This document shows positions 12,320-23,200 of a stretch of DNA of 64,000 nt, one piece after another. The notes beneath the pieces are model-generated. The model was not told where the DNA came from, ran no database searches, and was given only the letters and a program-made list of their open reading frames with translations. This DNA is from Dasyornis broadbenti (lineage: Eukaryota > Chordata > Aves > Passeriformes > Dasyornithidae): positions 1,916,447-1,980,446 of the forward strand of contig VZRN01000634.1 in the NCBI GenBank assembly GCA_013397935.1. The letters are read 5' to 3'. The translations under genes and the position numbers were made by a program. Within the stretch, counting starts at the first letter, position 1. Each line of letters opens with the position of its first letter.

Positions 12320-15300
12320 TCAGGGTGCCCCTGTGGATTTCTGGATTTGTTCCTTCAAAATGAGGATGCTCTGCCGCTGTTCTGGGGGCAGCATGGCGAT
12401 CTGGTCTGCTGTCAGCTGCAGGACTTGCATGATCAGTGCTGCCTGTGGGAAAAGAGGGGTCAGAGACATGCCCTGCCACAGCAGCCACAGCATACCAGTG
12501 CCAGGGAGGGGTTGTCCCCGCCACAGAAAGGCATACAGGAAGTGCTGCTCCTGCTGCCTTGCCCTTTCCCTTTTGTTCTCTCACCTTCTCGTGATCCTGG
12601 GGGGTGACCTGACTCTGACCAGGGCTAAAGCCTCCAGGCTGACCAGCTCCTTGGACTCCTGCCCCAGGAATGCCTCCTCCCTGCATGCCTGCCCCAGCCA
12701 TGTTAGGAACCTGTGGGAGTAAAAGAGGGGTTAATGACTGAGGGGTCCCTGGACTCAGCCATACAAATCCAGGAAGGTAGAACACATGATCATATGGATG
12801 CCCTCACAGACAGCTTGAAGATGCCTGAGTGTAGAGGGAGTGCATTTATGTGCTCTCCTCTCCCTCCAACACCTGTGCTCCTTCCTGCATCTCAGGAACA
12901 GAGAGGCCTGAGCCTTGTCCTGTCCCCAGCAGATGGGCAGTGCGTGGGAAAATGGGACAGATGCCCTGAACCCTCAGAGACAGTGACCAAGGCCTGGTGC
13001 TTCCCAGAGCTGCTGTTCTGTGGGAAACCTCCCACCCAGTCCTAGCCTAGAGGATGCCGTCAGTGCCTGACCAGCCAAGCAGAGACATATGTACCTGGCG
13101 GGGCCCCTGCGGGCCACTGGCTCCCATGTTAAGTGGCCCAGGACCCTGTATCCCACCAGGCATCGGGCCACGTGGGTTGGGGCCAGGCCCTCGAGGCTCC
13201 AGGCCCCGGGGCTCCAGGACCCTGGCCTCCATGGCCCTGGCTTCCAGCACTCGCGGCTCCAGGACCCGTGGCTCCAGGCCTCGTGCCTCCATCACCCGGG
13301 GCTCCAGCCCACGTGGCTCCAATCCTCGTGGCTCCAGCCCTCGGGGATCTCTTCCGACTGCAGAGGAAAGACAAGGTAAGCTCCTGAAGGAAACAGCGCT
13401 GCAGGGAGTGTGGGAGTGAGCCCGCTGCCTCCTTTGTCTGGGGGCTGGCAAGCACCCAAAAGTTGCAGGGCTGGGGGCAGAGGGGACATGCCTGGAGAAA
13501 GACCCTTGCACCCTGGGACTGTCCCTCCTCGCCTGGAGTCAGTCATTTTACTGCCCAAACCCCCTTCCTACACCTTGGGTTGGGGCAGCCGGCTCCACTC
13601 TGACTTCTTGTCTGCACGCTCCAAGCCACCCAGTATTTCATGCCCCCTCTCTCACCTCGAGCATCCATCAAGGGCCCCCGCGGCTCTCCCATCAGTGGTC
13701 GGGGTTCTCCCATGGGTCCCCCCCTCATCTCATGGGGGGGGCCACGGCTGTCATGACCAGGCATATGGTGCATAGGGGCTCCCTGGTGGGGCGGCCCAAG
13801 GTAACCTCTGACGCAGAGAGACGAGGAGAGCAAAGCAGGAGGAGGAGAAAAAGCGAGAGAGTGTGAATCAGACACTGGCTTGGCACGGTCTGGGCAGAGC
13901 GCTGGGATTGCCCCCGAAGCCGGCCGCAGGGGAGGAGGATGAGACTGGCACAGGGATGGGTGTTGGTGGCCCCATGCCACAGGGCAGCTGCCATCACCCC
14001 GGGGATATCCCTTCCCCAGGGAAATGGGCCGGCCCCGATGGTTGGCAGCACATAGGCCTCTGACCAGGCAGCAGTGACTCCCGGAAGGCTGGTGCCATCC
14101 CTGTCCTCAGTGAGAAGTTCCCCTTGGGCAGGGGACAGTGCCAAGGGCTCCTCTCCTTCCCTCTCCCCTCACCTGGGCTCCACTTCTCCAGTGACTGAGA
14201 GCAGGGTCCCTCCGCGAGGGTCATTCGGGGCATCTCCCAAAAGGCCTCGGGGCGGCGGGCCACTAGCAGGTAGAGGTCCACGCTGCATAGGGGCCCTCGG
14301 GTCTGGCATGGGCACTGCCAGGAAGACACACAAGAACTCGTGAGGATCTGCATGACCAGTGCCGTGCCAAGACTGTCCCTGGCACTCTCGGGCCAGGTGT
14401 GGGGTAGCCATGCTGCTCCCCTGAGCCAAACTGTCTGCTGGGGCCGCAGCCCCGCACCCGAGGCTAGAGCACATCAAAGCCCTTCCCTGGCTGCCAATTT
14501 TATTCCTCTCTTTTTCCTCTCTGGTTCTGTTTCCTTATGGCACTGGGGCCAAACCAAGCATGGGTGCCCCCATGGCAATCCCTACATGCACGGGCATCAA
14601 CACCCTGGTGACGTGGGGCTTGGAGCAAAGCAAGACCTGGAAGGCCCATGGAAGCACAGTGTCAAAGAGGGCTGGATCTTAGGCAAAACCCCTTTCCAAA
14701 CAGGCTTTCCTTTTCCACTGGAGGCTCTGTGCATGGTTCCAGCCTGTTCTCTCCTGTAGTCCTAGAGGAAATCCTGCCTCCTCCTGCTCTTCTTAATGCT
14801 GTCAGACTACAAGGAGTGACATGCCAGTCCCTGGCCCTGAGAACGCCAGGGTGAAAGCTCTCTCTGCACACTCCACAAAGAGCTCCACGGGAAGAGGGAG
14901 CTGGCGGGTGCTGGGATACCTTGAACGCGTTCGATAGACGCAGGCCTGGCAGGTCCCACGGGCGAGAGCTGCAGGTTCCCTGGGCAAGCAGCAGGAAAAG
15001 AGGGAAAGAGCAGACACGTAAATAGTGTATGCACGCATGCACCGGCTTTGGGGACAGTGCTGCCTGCAGGATCACACTCCTGAAGTCCCCAGGAAAACCT
15101 ACAGAGAAGATGTTGCAAGTCTGGCTTTATGAACCTCTTCCATTAATACCACCTTTGCCACCACAGGCTGGACAGCCAGCATGGCACAGTCCTTCCCTCA
15201 CTCAGGGAGAGAGGCAGGGAAAGAAGACATCCTGCTGAGAGACGAGGCATTCCATGGGGCCACACTGGCCCCATAATGCACAGCCAGCTTCTGCTCTCCA

Positions 15301-18300
15301 AAACCTCTTGGGTGGCAAGGACTATCAGGTTGCTTTCAGGAAGACAGTGCCCACCCCAAAGAAAATGAGAGACAGCTGCCCCTAAGGCCAAAGGATCTCA
15401 GACTAGGTTTGCCATGTTCCTGAAACAAGGCCTAGGATACAAGTCAAGGCAACAAAGGGGTCAGCTGTCTGCATTCGTTGCTCCTGGGAGAACAGGAACA
15501 CCTGGGTCATGCTAACCTATGTATGGTAACGTGTGAACCATAAGGAACGGGGCCCCAGGGCTGGGCCGTACAGACCGTGCCTGCGGAGGAAAAGCCAAGC
15601 CGCCACTCTCCGGGAAATTCCCTGCCAAGCCTCAAGCCAGAACAGAGATCCAGCTCCCTCTGCTGGGCACGGCGTGGAAGGACGCACCAGCTGCTTCGCA
15701 GCACCCAGGCAGCAAAGGAGCAGGTCAAGGACCAGAGAAGAGCAAGCTCTGCCTGCCCGCACAAGCACAGGGACAAGACACGGGCTCGCAGAGGTGGAAA
15801 ACACAGGCACCTGCTCGGTGGGGACAGGCAGCTCTCCTGGCTTCCAGGGCACGACTGCACAACACAGCACAGAATAAGCCGGGAGCCAATCTGGGCATGG
15901 GCTGAGTCCTAGGAGCCAAGGAGCTGCTACCACAGCCTTGCGCCTCAGTGAACAAAGCTGAGCAGAGCCCTGGCACCCGGCACAGCCAGGCTGCAGGTAG
16001 CTGGGGCACAGCACTGCTTACTGGAGCGAGGCTTACACCACACACAGCACTACACATATCTATTTTACCTTGTCCACGCTCCAAGGGGACGGGCCCTGCA
16101 CCCGGCATCCCAACCTGTGGCTGCATCCCACCTAAGAGGGGACAGGAAGAGATCAGAGCCCTCCTCAGCCATCCCTGACAACTAACCCATTCCTTCAGTC
16201 CCAAATACCTTCTCGCTCCTAGCTCCTGGGGGAGCATCTGGAGGTTTATTCCCTTGGTGTTGGTTCCCCTCAGGGATACTCCAACTTAGGAGCCCACCTC
16301 TGGCAGCAGCACAACCACAATGTACAGTACACGATTATGTGTGCTCTCATGGGGCCAAGCCCTCTGGTTAGGGGGAGGGCAGAATGGGATGTAGGCAGGA
16401 CCCGGGTGCCCATGGATGAGGTGGCTTGGCCCAAACTCACCTCCTGGAGCCATGGGGCCAGGGCCTGGACCCTGCACAGGGGCTGCCATCTGTCCTGGGG
16501 CTGGCACTCCCCCCTGCATGGGTGGCTGCATCAGAGGAGGAGCGCCGTTGACGTGCATCCCGCCCTGCCCGGGAAAGACATTGGATCTCAGAGACACACC
16601 AACACCTGGGCATGTGGCCCAGCAGGGAGAGCTGGAGCTGGCACTGCCCATCTCTCCTGCACAACTCATGTGACATGTCATGTCAGGCTCTTACTATGGG
16701 CTGTGGCTGGGATGAGGGGGTGTTCTGTGGGTTCAGCTGTGCGTTGGGCCCTGGCCCAGGCCCCGGTCCCGGCCCAGGCCCAGGCCCGGACACTGGCTGC
16801 TGGTTGCCTGGGATCAGAGGAGGAACACTGGTCTGGCGATGCAGGATTTTCTAGGGGAGGAAGAAGGAGAAAGGAGTTCTTTTCCACTCCCACTCCACAA
16901 ATGCTATCTCCAATATCCTCCCCACCCCAGATAAGCAGCAAGAGACAAACCAACGCAATCTCCGGGTCGACGATCCTCATGACCACCTGGGCTTGCAGCA
17001 GCGCATAAGCTAGCTGGGGGTTCTGGAGCAGCATGTTCCTGGCTTCCTGGGGGCTGTTCTGGACACACAGCTGAGAAGACAGGCACTGATCAGAGCTCTG
17101 ACAAGGTGTGGCAGGGGCTGGGAGGGTGCAGGCAGTGGCAGAAGGAGCTGTGCTCACACAAGGAGCACGGCCCTCCTGCACTCACCTTCATCTGCTTCAT
17201 CAGCTCAAACATCTGCTCGGGTGGCAGGCTGGCCACTGCCCGGCTGATGGACTCAGGGGCATCCTCAGGGTTGACAGGGTCCCCATAGGGTGACTCTATG
17301 ATGGGTGCACCTGTGCCCAAGCCTGCAACACAGTTGGTGACCTCATACAGCAACACAAATGGTGTGCAATGCGCTCATCAGGAGGGGAGTACCAGCACAT
17401 CAGGGGGAAAATGAGGCAATGAAAACAGGGAGGCATTAGAAGGAATTTCTTCACAGAAGGGGTGGTTAGGCATTAGAATTGGCTGCCCAGGGAGGCTGTG
17501 AAGTCTCTGTCCCTGCAAGTGTTTAAGTAAAGACTGGATGTGGCATTTAGAACTCCGGTCTAGTTGACACAGGGGTGTTTGGTCAAAGGTTGGACTCCAT
17601 AATCTTTAGCAACCTTTTCCAACCTAAATAATTCTGTGATTCTGTGATTATCTGGGAGCAAAAACACAGAGCTGAGCTCATGCATCACTCTGGGAAACCA
17701 TATGTAACACCTCTTAGAGCAGGTCAGCTAAGCCAGCCTGACAGAAGAGACATGCCCTGTAACGCTGCCAAGGCCAGGCCCAGCACGACACCCCAAAATC
17801 CCGACTCACTCTTGAGCTCCTCCTTGTTCTTCTCACTGGCGGCGTTGTCCACACGCAGGGCCCTCCCGCTGAACTCACGCCCGTTGAGGTTCCGCATGGC
17901 GCTGAGCGCCGTCTCCTGGTCCTGGTACTCGCAGAAGCCATAGCCCTTGGGCTTCCCTGTCTCCCTGTCATATACCAGCCTGCACAGAGAGGAGTGGAAT
18001 ACTGCTGCTGAGAGCAGTGTGGGTGTCCATTATCCCTCTTGAGCCCATGGCCCCCACACCTCAAGAGGGGATGATGGGATACAGCCTGCAGGAGTGCTGG
18101 GAGCAGAGCAAAGGCTTCAGAGTCAGGCCATGGCACACAACAGTTGGGCCTAAGCCAGAGCTAAAGGGCCTCCTGGCTTCTGGGATGGGTGTTCCCAAAG
18201 CTGTGGTGTGCAGGAAGCCCACCAGTGCCAGCTCTGTGCCTCCCGTGACCCCCTAAGGCAGCTCCTGGGGCATAGGACAGGACTGGGTGCTACTGAAACT

Positions 18301-19193
18301 CCCAAACCCTTAACTGAGAGCTCTCCAGGGCCTGGTGCCAAGCCTGGAAAACACCCCTGAGAGGCACTGGGATGGGAGTGAGGAGCATAAGCGCCCTGAG
18401 CACTTATCAGCTGCAGCAGGGTGGCTCCTCCAGCCCAGATTTGCGTGCTCGCATCCAGCTGCTGTGCTTGGGACATTGTGGTTCATCTCCAGGTGACCCT
18501 GGCACAGCCACTCGGTCCCTGTGCCCTGAGTACAGCTGGCACAGCTTCACAACCCCCGCAGATGTTGCACTGCTCTGTGCGAGGAGATAGCCTCGAGAGG
18601 GCCCAGGGGAGGTTTAGATGGAATATTAGGCAAAATTTCTTCGCCAAAACGGTTGTCAAGCATTAGAACAGGCAGCCCAAGGCAGTGGTGGAGTCACCAT
18701 CCCTGGAAATGTTCAAAAGGTGTGTGCATGTGGCACTTGGAGTCATGGTGGGCTTGGCAGTGCTGAGGGAACGGTTGGGCTGAATGGTTTCAGAGATCTT
18801 TTCCAACGTTAAGCATTTACAATTCCACGGTTCCAAGGCCGGCTCTGCAGAGCCCGCGGGGCTCGGTCTGGGCCGAGCAGGGGAACCCGAGGGAGGCCGG
18901 CGGCCGCTCTCACCTAAAGCTGACCACGGGCCCAACCTCCGAGAAAATGTCCTTCAGTTGCTCTTCCGTGGCCTCATACGGGATGTTCCCCACTGCGGAG
19001 ACAGACGGTGCCGCCAGTCAGCGCGGCGGGTACCGGCCCTGACGGCGATGGGAGGAACCCCCCGGACCCCGCCTGCCCCTGCCCGTCCCTGCCCCTCTCC
19101 CTCTCCAGGTCGTGGTCCCGCCCCCGCGGCCTCACCGAACACGGAGCGCAAGGACCGATCCACGGCGGGGTCCCGCACCGACAGACCCGCCAT
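12320..19193 (-). CDS. CSTF2: Cleavage stimulation factor subunit 2 (CstF-64)
   Basis: Nuclear RNA-binding subunit of CstF; it binds the GU-rich downstream element and directs pre-mRNA 3' cleavage and polyadenylation. Thirteen coding exons on the minus strand, in transcript order: 19136-19193, 18914-18992, 17810-17979, 17186-17322, 16951-17070, 16695-16850, 16441-16564, 16069-16131, 14173-14314, 13656-13807, 13095-13357, 12585-12710, 12320-12442. They give 570 residues (human 577). The RRM spans about 16-92, with RNP2-like VGNIPY and RNP1-like KGYGFCEY. Next come the hinge (residues about 108-200), a Pro/Gly-rich region with seven GP dipeptides (210-223), ten pentapeptide repeats (408-457), and the conserved C-terminal helical domain ending KSTGAP. 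Start MAGLSVRDPAVDRSLRSVF matches human. The pentapeptides are mainly LEPRG/LEPRV rather than the human MEARA consensus. Confidence 0.98.
13205..13340 (-). repeat. 15-bp tandem coding repeat in CSTF2 exon 11
   Basis: About ten 15-bp units encode pentapeptides of the type (L/M)E(P/A)R(G/V/A). The order is LEPRG, LEPRG, LEPRV, MEARG, LEPRV, LEPRV, LEARA, MEARV, LEPRG, LEPRG. This is the position of the mammalian MEARA repeat. Open frames on the opposite strand here are by-products of the repeat. Confidence 0.9.
14315..16068. other. CSTF2 intron 8
   Basis: A 1.75 kb intron, the longest in CSTF2. No exon, RNA gene or interspersed repeat was recognised. Confidence 0.6.
17430..17648 (+). repeat. 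CR1-type LINE 3' end in CSTF2 intron 3
   Basis: Nearly full CR1 3' tail: aggaatttcttcacag, then ggctgcccagggaggctgtg, then ggtcaaaggttggactcc, then ccttttccaacctaaa, ending in tandem attctgtgattctgtgatt. It is antisense to CSTF2 and is the best-preserved copy in the window. Confidence 0.95.
18605..18838 (+). repeat. CR1-type LINE 3' end in CSTF2 intron 2
   Basis: CR1 tail with ggaggtttagatggaatattagg, gaacaggcagccca, gtggtggagtcaccatccctgg and tcttttccaacgtta. The end is diverged (caattccacggttcc in place of attctgtg repeats). It ends about 75 bp from CSTF2 exon 2 and is antisense to the gene. Confidence 0.9.
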
Positions 19194-19300
19194 GGCACCG
19201 CCCGCGCCGCTTCCGGTCCGCGCACCAACCGTCCCCCACTTCCGGTTCCGCTCGCAACCAACATGGTGCCGGCGGTGCCTTTGGAAAGCGCTCCGGTGAG
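19194..19300. promoter_or_regulatory. Bidirectional CpG/ETS promoter of CSTF2 and TRMT12
   Basis: The CSTF2 ATG (19193, minus) and the first candidate TRMT12 exon (plus) are separated by only about 70 bp of CpG-rich DNA. Two ETS-type cores occur: gcttccgg at 19209-19216 and cacttccgg at 19237-19245. TATA boxes are absent. A plus-strand ATG at 19263 opens 11 codons up to a good splice donor (GTGAGA, from 19296); joined to the next acceptor it would be out of frame with TRMT12, so it is probably a 5' UTR exon with an upstream ORF. Tight head-to-head pairing with ETS sites is typical of housekeeping bidirectional promoters. Confidence 0.7.
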
Positions 19301-19459
19301 AAACGCGGGACCGGTAGGAGCAGAGTGGGGGTGGCTGGGACTTCCCGGGACCCGCGAGCGGGGGTGCTGCGGCCTTGGGGAGCCCCCAGCACTGAGGAGC
19401 CGGTCCCTGGGACAGTCCCGCGGCCTTAGGGATGCAGTTTCGGGCACTGGCCCTGAGTA

Positions 19460-19765
19460 TCCCATGCCTGGGAACCCCGCTCCCAGGGCACCCCATCCCC
19501 GGGCACTCCGCTCTCAGGGTACCCCATCCTCCTAATCCCCCCGGTCACCCAACCCCCTGGGACAACCCAACCCCAGTGTACCCCACCTCTGGAGTACCCT
19601 ACCGCCTAGGCATCCCACCACTCGGGCAGCCCATCCCCTGGGGTACCCCATTGCCGAGCACCCCGTTCTACGGAGCACTCCATCCCCATTCCCCACTCCA
19701 GAGCAGGCCATTTCCTGTGACACCACCCCCAGGGCACGCCACCTTCCAGTCGCCCCAGCCCCTGC
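19460..19765. repeat. Degenerate minisatellite in TRMT12 5' intron
   Basis: Loose tandem repetition of units such as gggcaccccatccccgggcac and ctggggtaccccattgcc, with period about 20-25 bp. The palindromic core GGGTACCCC recurs. No coding potential is inferred. Confidence 0.6.
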
Positions 19766-19845
19766 CCTAGGGGGCAGCCAGGGCTCTGATGCCCCCGGCT
19801 CCTTCCTGTCTCTGGCGAGCCTGACACTGCCTGGGGTTTGGCAGG

Positions 19846-22225
19846 ATGGAAGCCACGGAAGTCCCGATCCCTGTCCCTGCGCTGGCCACAGAACGGAGGT
19901 TCGCCCAGCACCTCAGGTGAGGAGCAATGGAAACGAGGGGAAATGGGAGCCCTGTGCTGCTCTGGCAGGAGGGTCACAGGGCCAGTCCCGCACCAGGAGG
20001 TTCTGCGGGGCTGTGAAGGGCCTGACCGTGCCTTGGCCTTGCAGGGAATGTCTGGAAGAGGAGGAGCTCTTGGATGGGCGTTACAAGCTGCAGAAGGTGC
20101 CAGGAGGCCGCGTTGCCCTGCCTGTGCTGGAGGAGAAACTCTCCCAAATGTGCTTACCCCCGGCGGTGCCCTGTGAGCTGGTCCGGATCCAGGTTGGGAG
20201 AACTCCCATGCCCTGAGCCCTGCGTGGGCCGGTGGGCTCTCAGTCCCACGTGCCACATCCCTCCTGCAGGACCCTGTCCCCTCCAGGGCCACCCGCCGAC
20301 GGACGCCTGCCCAGAAGCTGCGGGATGAGCTGCAGCAGCTGCTGGGTGGGACCTGGTCGGAGGAGCTGGACCAAGATGTGCCCCATGCCTGGCAGAGACA
20401 TGGGGACCTGGTCCTGCTGAGTGAGAACAGCTTCAAGGCTGCACCATGGGAGAGGCTGGGTAAGGTCAAATAGGGTCTGCCTATCCCGATCCTGCCTGCA
20501 GAGCTGCCCAAATTTCCCAAATCTCCTAGGATGGGTGCGTTGCAGGCTTGGCGCTCTGGGAAACGGTTGCCTCGGCTTTGGGGGCCCAGCGGGTGGCCAG
20601 GAAAGGACGGGTGATGCCAGATGGGATGCGGACCCCCAGTGTCACCCTGCTGCTGGGCCAGGATGGCTGGGTGGAGCACGTGGACAATGGCATCAGGTAG
20701 GCACGAGCTGCAGGATGCGGCTGGTGTGGGGAAGGGACTCACCGTCTCAGCGGGGTCTTCCAGGTACACCTTCGATGTGACCAAGTGCATGTTCTCCCCG
20801 GGCAACATCACGGAGAAGCTGCGTGTGGCCTCACTGTCCTGCTCTGGGGAGGTCCTGGTGGATCTCTACGCAGGTAACAGGAACGGAGGAGGGATTGGGC
20901 AGGATGGGCTGGCAGAGAGCAGTAGTGCAGGTGCTGATAGCATCCAGGTAGACATGAAATGTCATTTCCAGGCTGGAATGAAAAATACCCAGGGTTAGAG
21001 CTCCTGTCCTGTCTGTGAGCCCTTCGGCTGTCCTGGCACTGCTGTCCCTCCTGTATCCCTGCGGCCTTCGGACACTTAGGATGTCCTTGCACTCAGGCTC
21101 TGCAGAGCCGTGCTCTGTACCTAGTGCTGGTTTGGGGAATCACGGGGATCCAGGGGGAAGATTTGCTGCTGTTTGTGCCTAAGAAAGTTAGTGCTTCCAA
21201 TTTGTGCTACTCTGAAAGGACGTGGCACCCTCAAAATTTCTCTAGTTTATTTAAACCAAATGGTAATCTGGACACTTCTGCAGAACAGGGCAGGTCTCAA
21301 CCTGATGGCCAAAGACTGAAGGTAAAACAAACTCTTCTAATAATTTTTCAAGACAGATTCCACTTTCGCAGAGGAGGGAGGGATAAATTTCCATTTTTCC
21401 AGTGTTTGCATTTGTTCCAACCTAAAGCACAGCAGACTTAGAGAGGCAGGGTGGTACCCTGCCCCTCAGGTGCATCCTGCCCTGCCTTCAGGGAGGAGTG
21501 TGAATCTGTGGCAGGTCCCTGCCCTCAGCCACTGCCACTTCCTGCCCGCAGGCATCGGCTATTTCACACTGCCATTCCTGGTTCACGCGGGAGCTGCCTT
21601 TGTCCATGCCTGTGAGTGGAACAGCCACGCCGTGGAGGCCCTGCGCAGGACGCTGGTGCTGAATGGAGTGCAGGATCGCTGTCACATCCATGCTGGGGAC
21701 AGCCGGCAGGTGAGCACTGCCACCGGGCCCTGGACCCCCCTTCCTGCTGGCATCACCTCACCACCTCTCTTCTCCCAGCTGCAGCTGCGGGATGTCGCAG
21801 ACAGGGTGAACCTGGGGCTGATTCCCAGCTCGGAGGAAGGCTGGCCGGTGGCCTGCCGTGTCCTGAAGAAGGATACGGGTGGGGTTCTCCACATCCATCA
21901 CAATGTGGAGACCCCCCCCACACCGGCCCCACTGCAGACCCCGGTCCTGCTGGCTGAGTGGGGTTCTCCAGAGGCAGCCGGCTCGGGGGGAGAGATGCAG
22001 CACCCAACAGAGGATGGTGGGAAGGAGACGCCGGGGGCCAGGCTCAGACCCGAGTGGCAGAGGTGGGCAGAAGCCACAGCCACACGGATCCGGGGGCTGC
22101 TGGCAGAGCTGCACGAGCGGCCGTGGCGCACCAGCATCCTGCACATTGAGGCAGTGAAGTCCTACGCACCACATGTGCATCACCTCGTGCTGGACCTCGA
22201 GTGCCGGCCAGCGCTGCCCGTTTAG
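19846..22225 (+). CDS. TRMT12: tRNA wybutosine-synthesizing protein 2 (TYW2/TRMT12), multi-exon
   Basis: Transfers the alpha-amino-alpha-carboxypropyl group of S-adenosylmethionine to the modified G37 of tRNA-Phe, a step in wybutosine synthesis in the cytoplasm. Seven coding exons join in frame: 19846-19916, 20045-20192, 20270-20459, 20546-20696, 20764-20873, 21552-21709, 21779-22225. They give 424 residues (human about 448). The SAM-binding motif DLYAGIGYF lies at about 220-228; NITEKLRVASLSC precedes it and VHACEWN and GLIPSSEEGWP follow. The C-terminus has KSYAPHVHHLVLDLEC. The start was chosen because MEATEVPIPVPALATERRF aligns with the human N-terminal region beginning MERESGKPV; a weak donor at 19331 could add 23 in-frame residues from the ATG at 19263. 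The loop before PEWQRW is unlike human. It is head-to-head with CSTF2. No clear poly(A) signal was found. Confidence 0.95.
20874..21551. other. TRMT12 intron before the SAM-domain exon
   Basis: The largest intron inside the TRMT12 coding region (678 bp). It splits the SAM motif between DLYAG and IGYF. Nothing else was recognised in it. Confidence 0.7.
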
Positions 22226-23200
22226 GTGGGCATGGGCACCACTGGGGCTCCAGCTCCCATGGAAGGTGGTATCAAGCACCAGGGGCAGAGAGATGCTTCC
22301 AGCAGTGTCCTGCTGCCAGCCTGGATATCTTGGGCACGTGGTAGCACTTTCAGCCCCGTTTGCACACAGTAGAGAGAGAGCCACAGGGCTGAGAAGCCTT
22401 GGGTTCCTGCTGGGTTCTTTTCAGCAGGTCAGGGACAAGCTTTGTACTTGTATTTACCACTGTTCTTTTTTATTGTACTGAAAACAAGTCTATTCATCTC
22501 GGTTTGTGTTTTTTCAGAAGTAAGGGTGTTTCTCAGTACTTCTTGTTGGTGTCCAGTGAAAATGTGAACGCTTGTGCAAGTGTGGCGGTCTGGCCTGGGG
22601 ACTTTGGGTTGTAGGGTGGTGTGTGGAGGGGCTCAGGGAGCAAAGCCTCTGCTGGCATCATCTGCCTGCAAGCCCAAAGCCCTCCACGAATCGTGTGTGT
22701 ACCCCCGATGGAGCAAACCCCTGCCCCACGAGGAAGGTCCCGCTGGCCCTTTGATGTCTCCACTGTTTTTTCCACTGTGTCAGTGTCCCATCTCTTCCTA
22801 CAGGGCTGGGAGCCTCTGGCTTTCTTGTCCCTGGGGTGCGGCCGAAAGTGTAGGCAGAGCCGCGTCCTCTCATTTGCCTTGGGGCTGTACCCAGGTGGCC
22901 TCCCCCGCCGTCCTGCGTGGCGAGAAACCACCTCCCCACGGGTGGAGCCCCTCGCTTCTTCCAGCCGCGTGTGCTCCCCTGGAGCCTGTGCTGCTGCGGG
23001 CAGGGGCGAGGCGCCCTGCGGGGACCGTATCTCTGCTACGAAGGACAAGAGCAGCGTCTGGAGCCTTGCAACGGGAGGACACTACGGCCTCGCCCCTGGG
23101 GCTCCATCCTTCTCCTTGGGGATCCCTGGGGGGTCCCCCCCAGTTCGCGTGGCTGTGGGCTCTGTACTCTTCGGGAGAAGCTGCCCCCAGTCAGGGTCAC
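22226..23200. other. TRMT12-SYTL4 spacer
   Basis: It includes the presumed TRMT12 3' UTR. No gene was recognised. The long open frames crossing into the following CpG island overlap in several frames and lack protein-like features. Confidence 0.5.

Noticed and set aside
13054..13419. Repetitive plus-strand open frames rich in Gly, Ser and Arg
   Set aside because: They are the reverse of the CSTF2 pentapeptide repeat exon, which is supported by splice sites and homology.
19606..20811. 401-codon minus-strand open frame across TRMT12
   Set aside because: It is antisense to real TRMT12 exons and crosses their introns without using splice sites; a shadow of GC-rich sequence.
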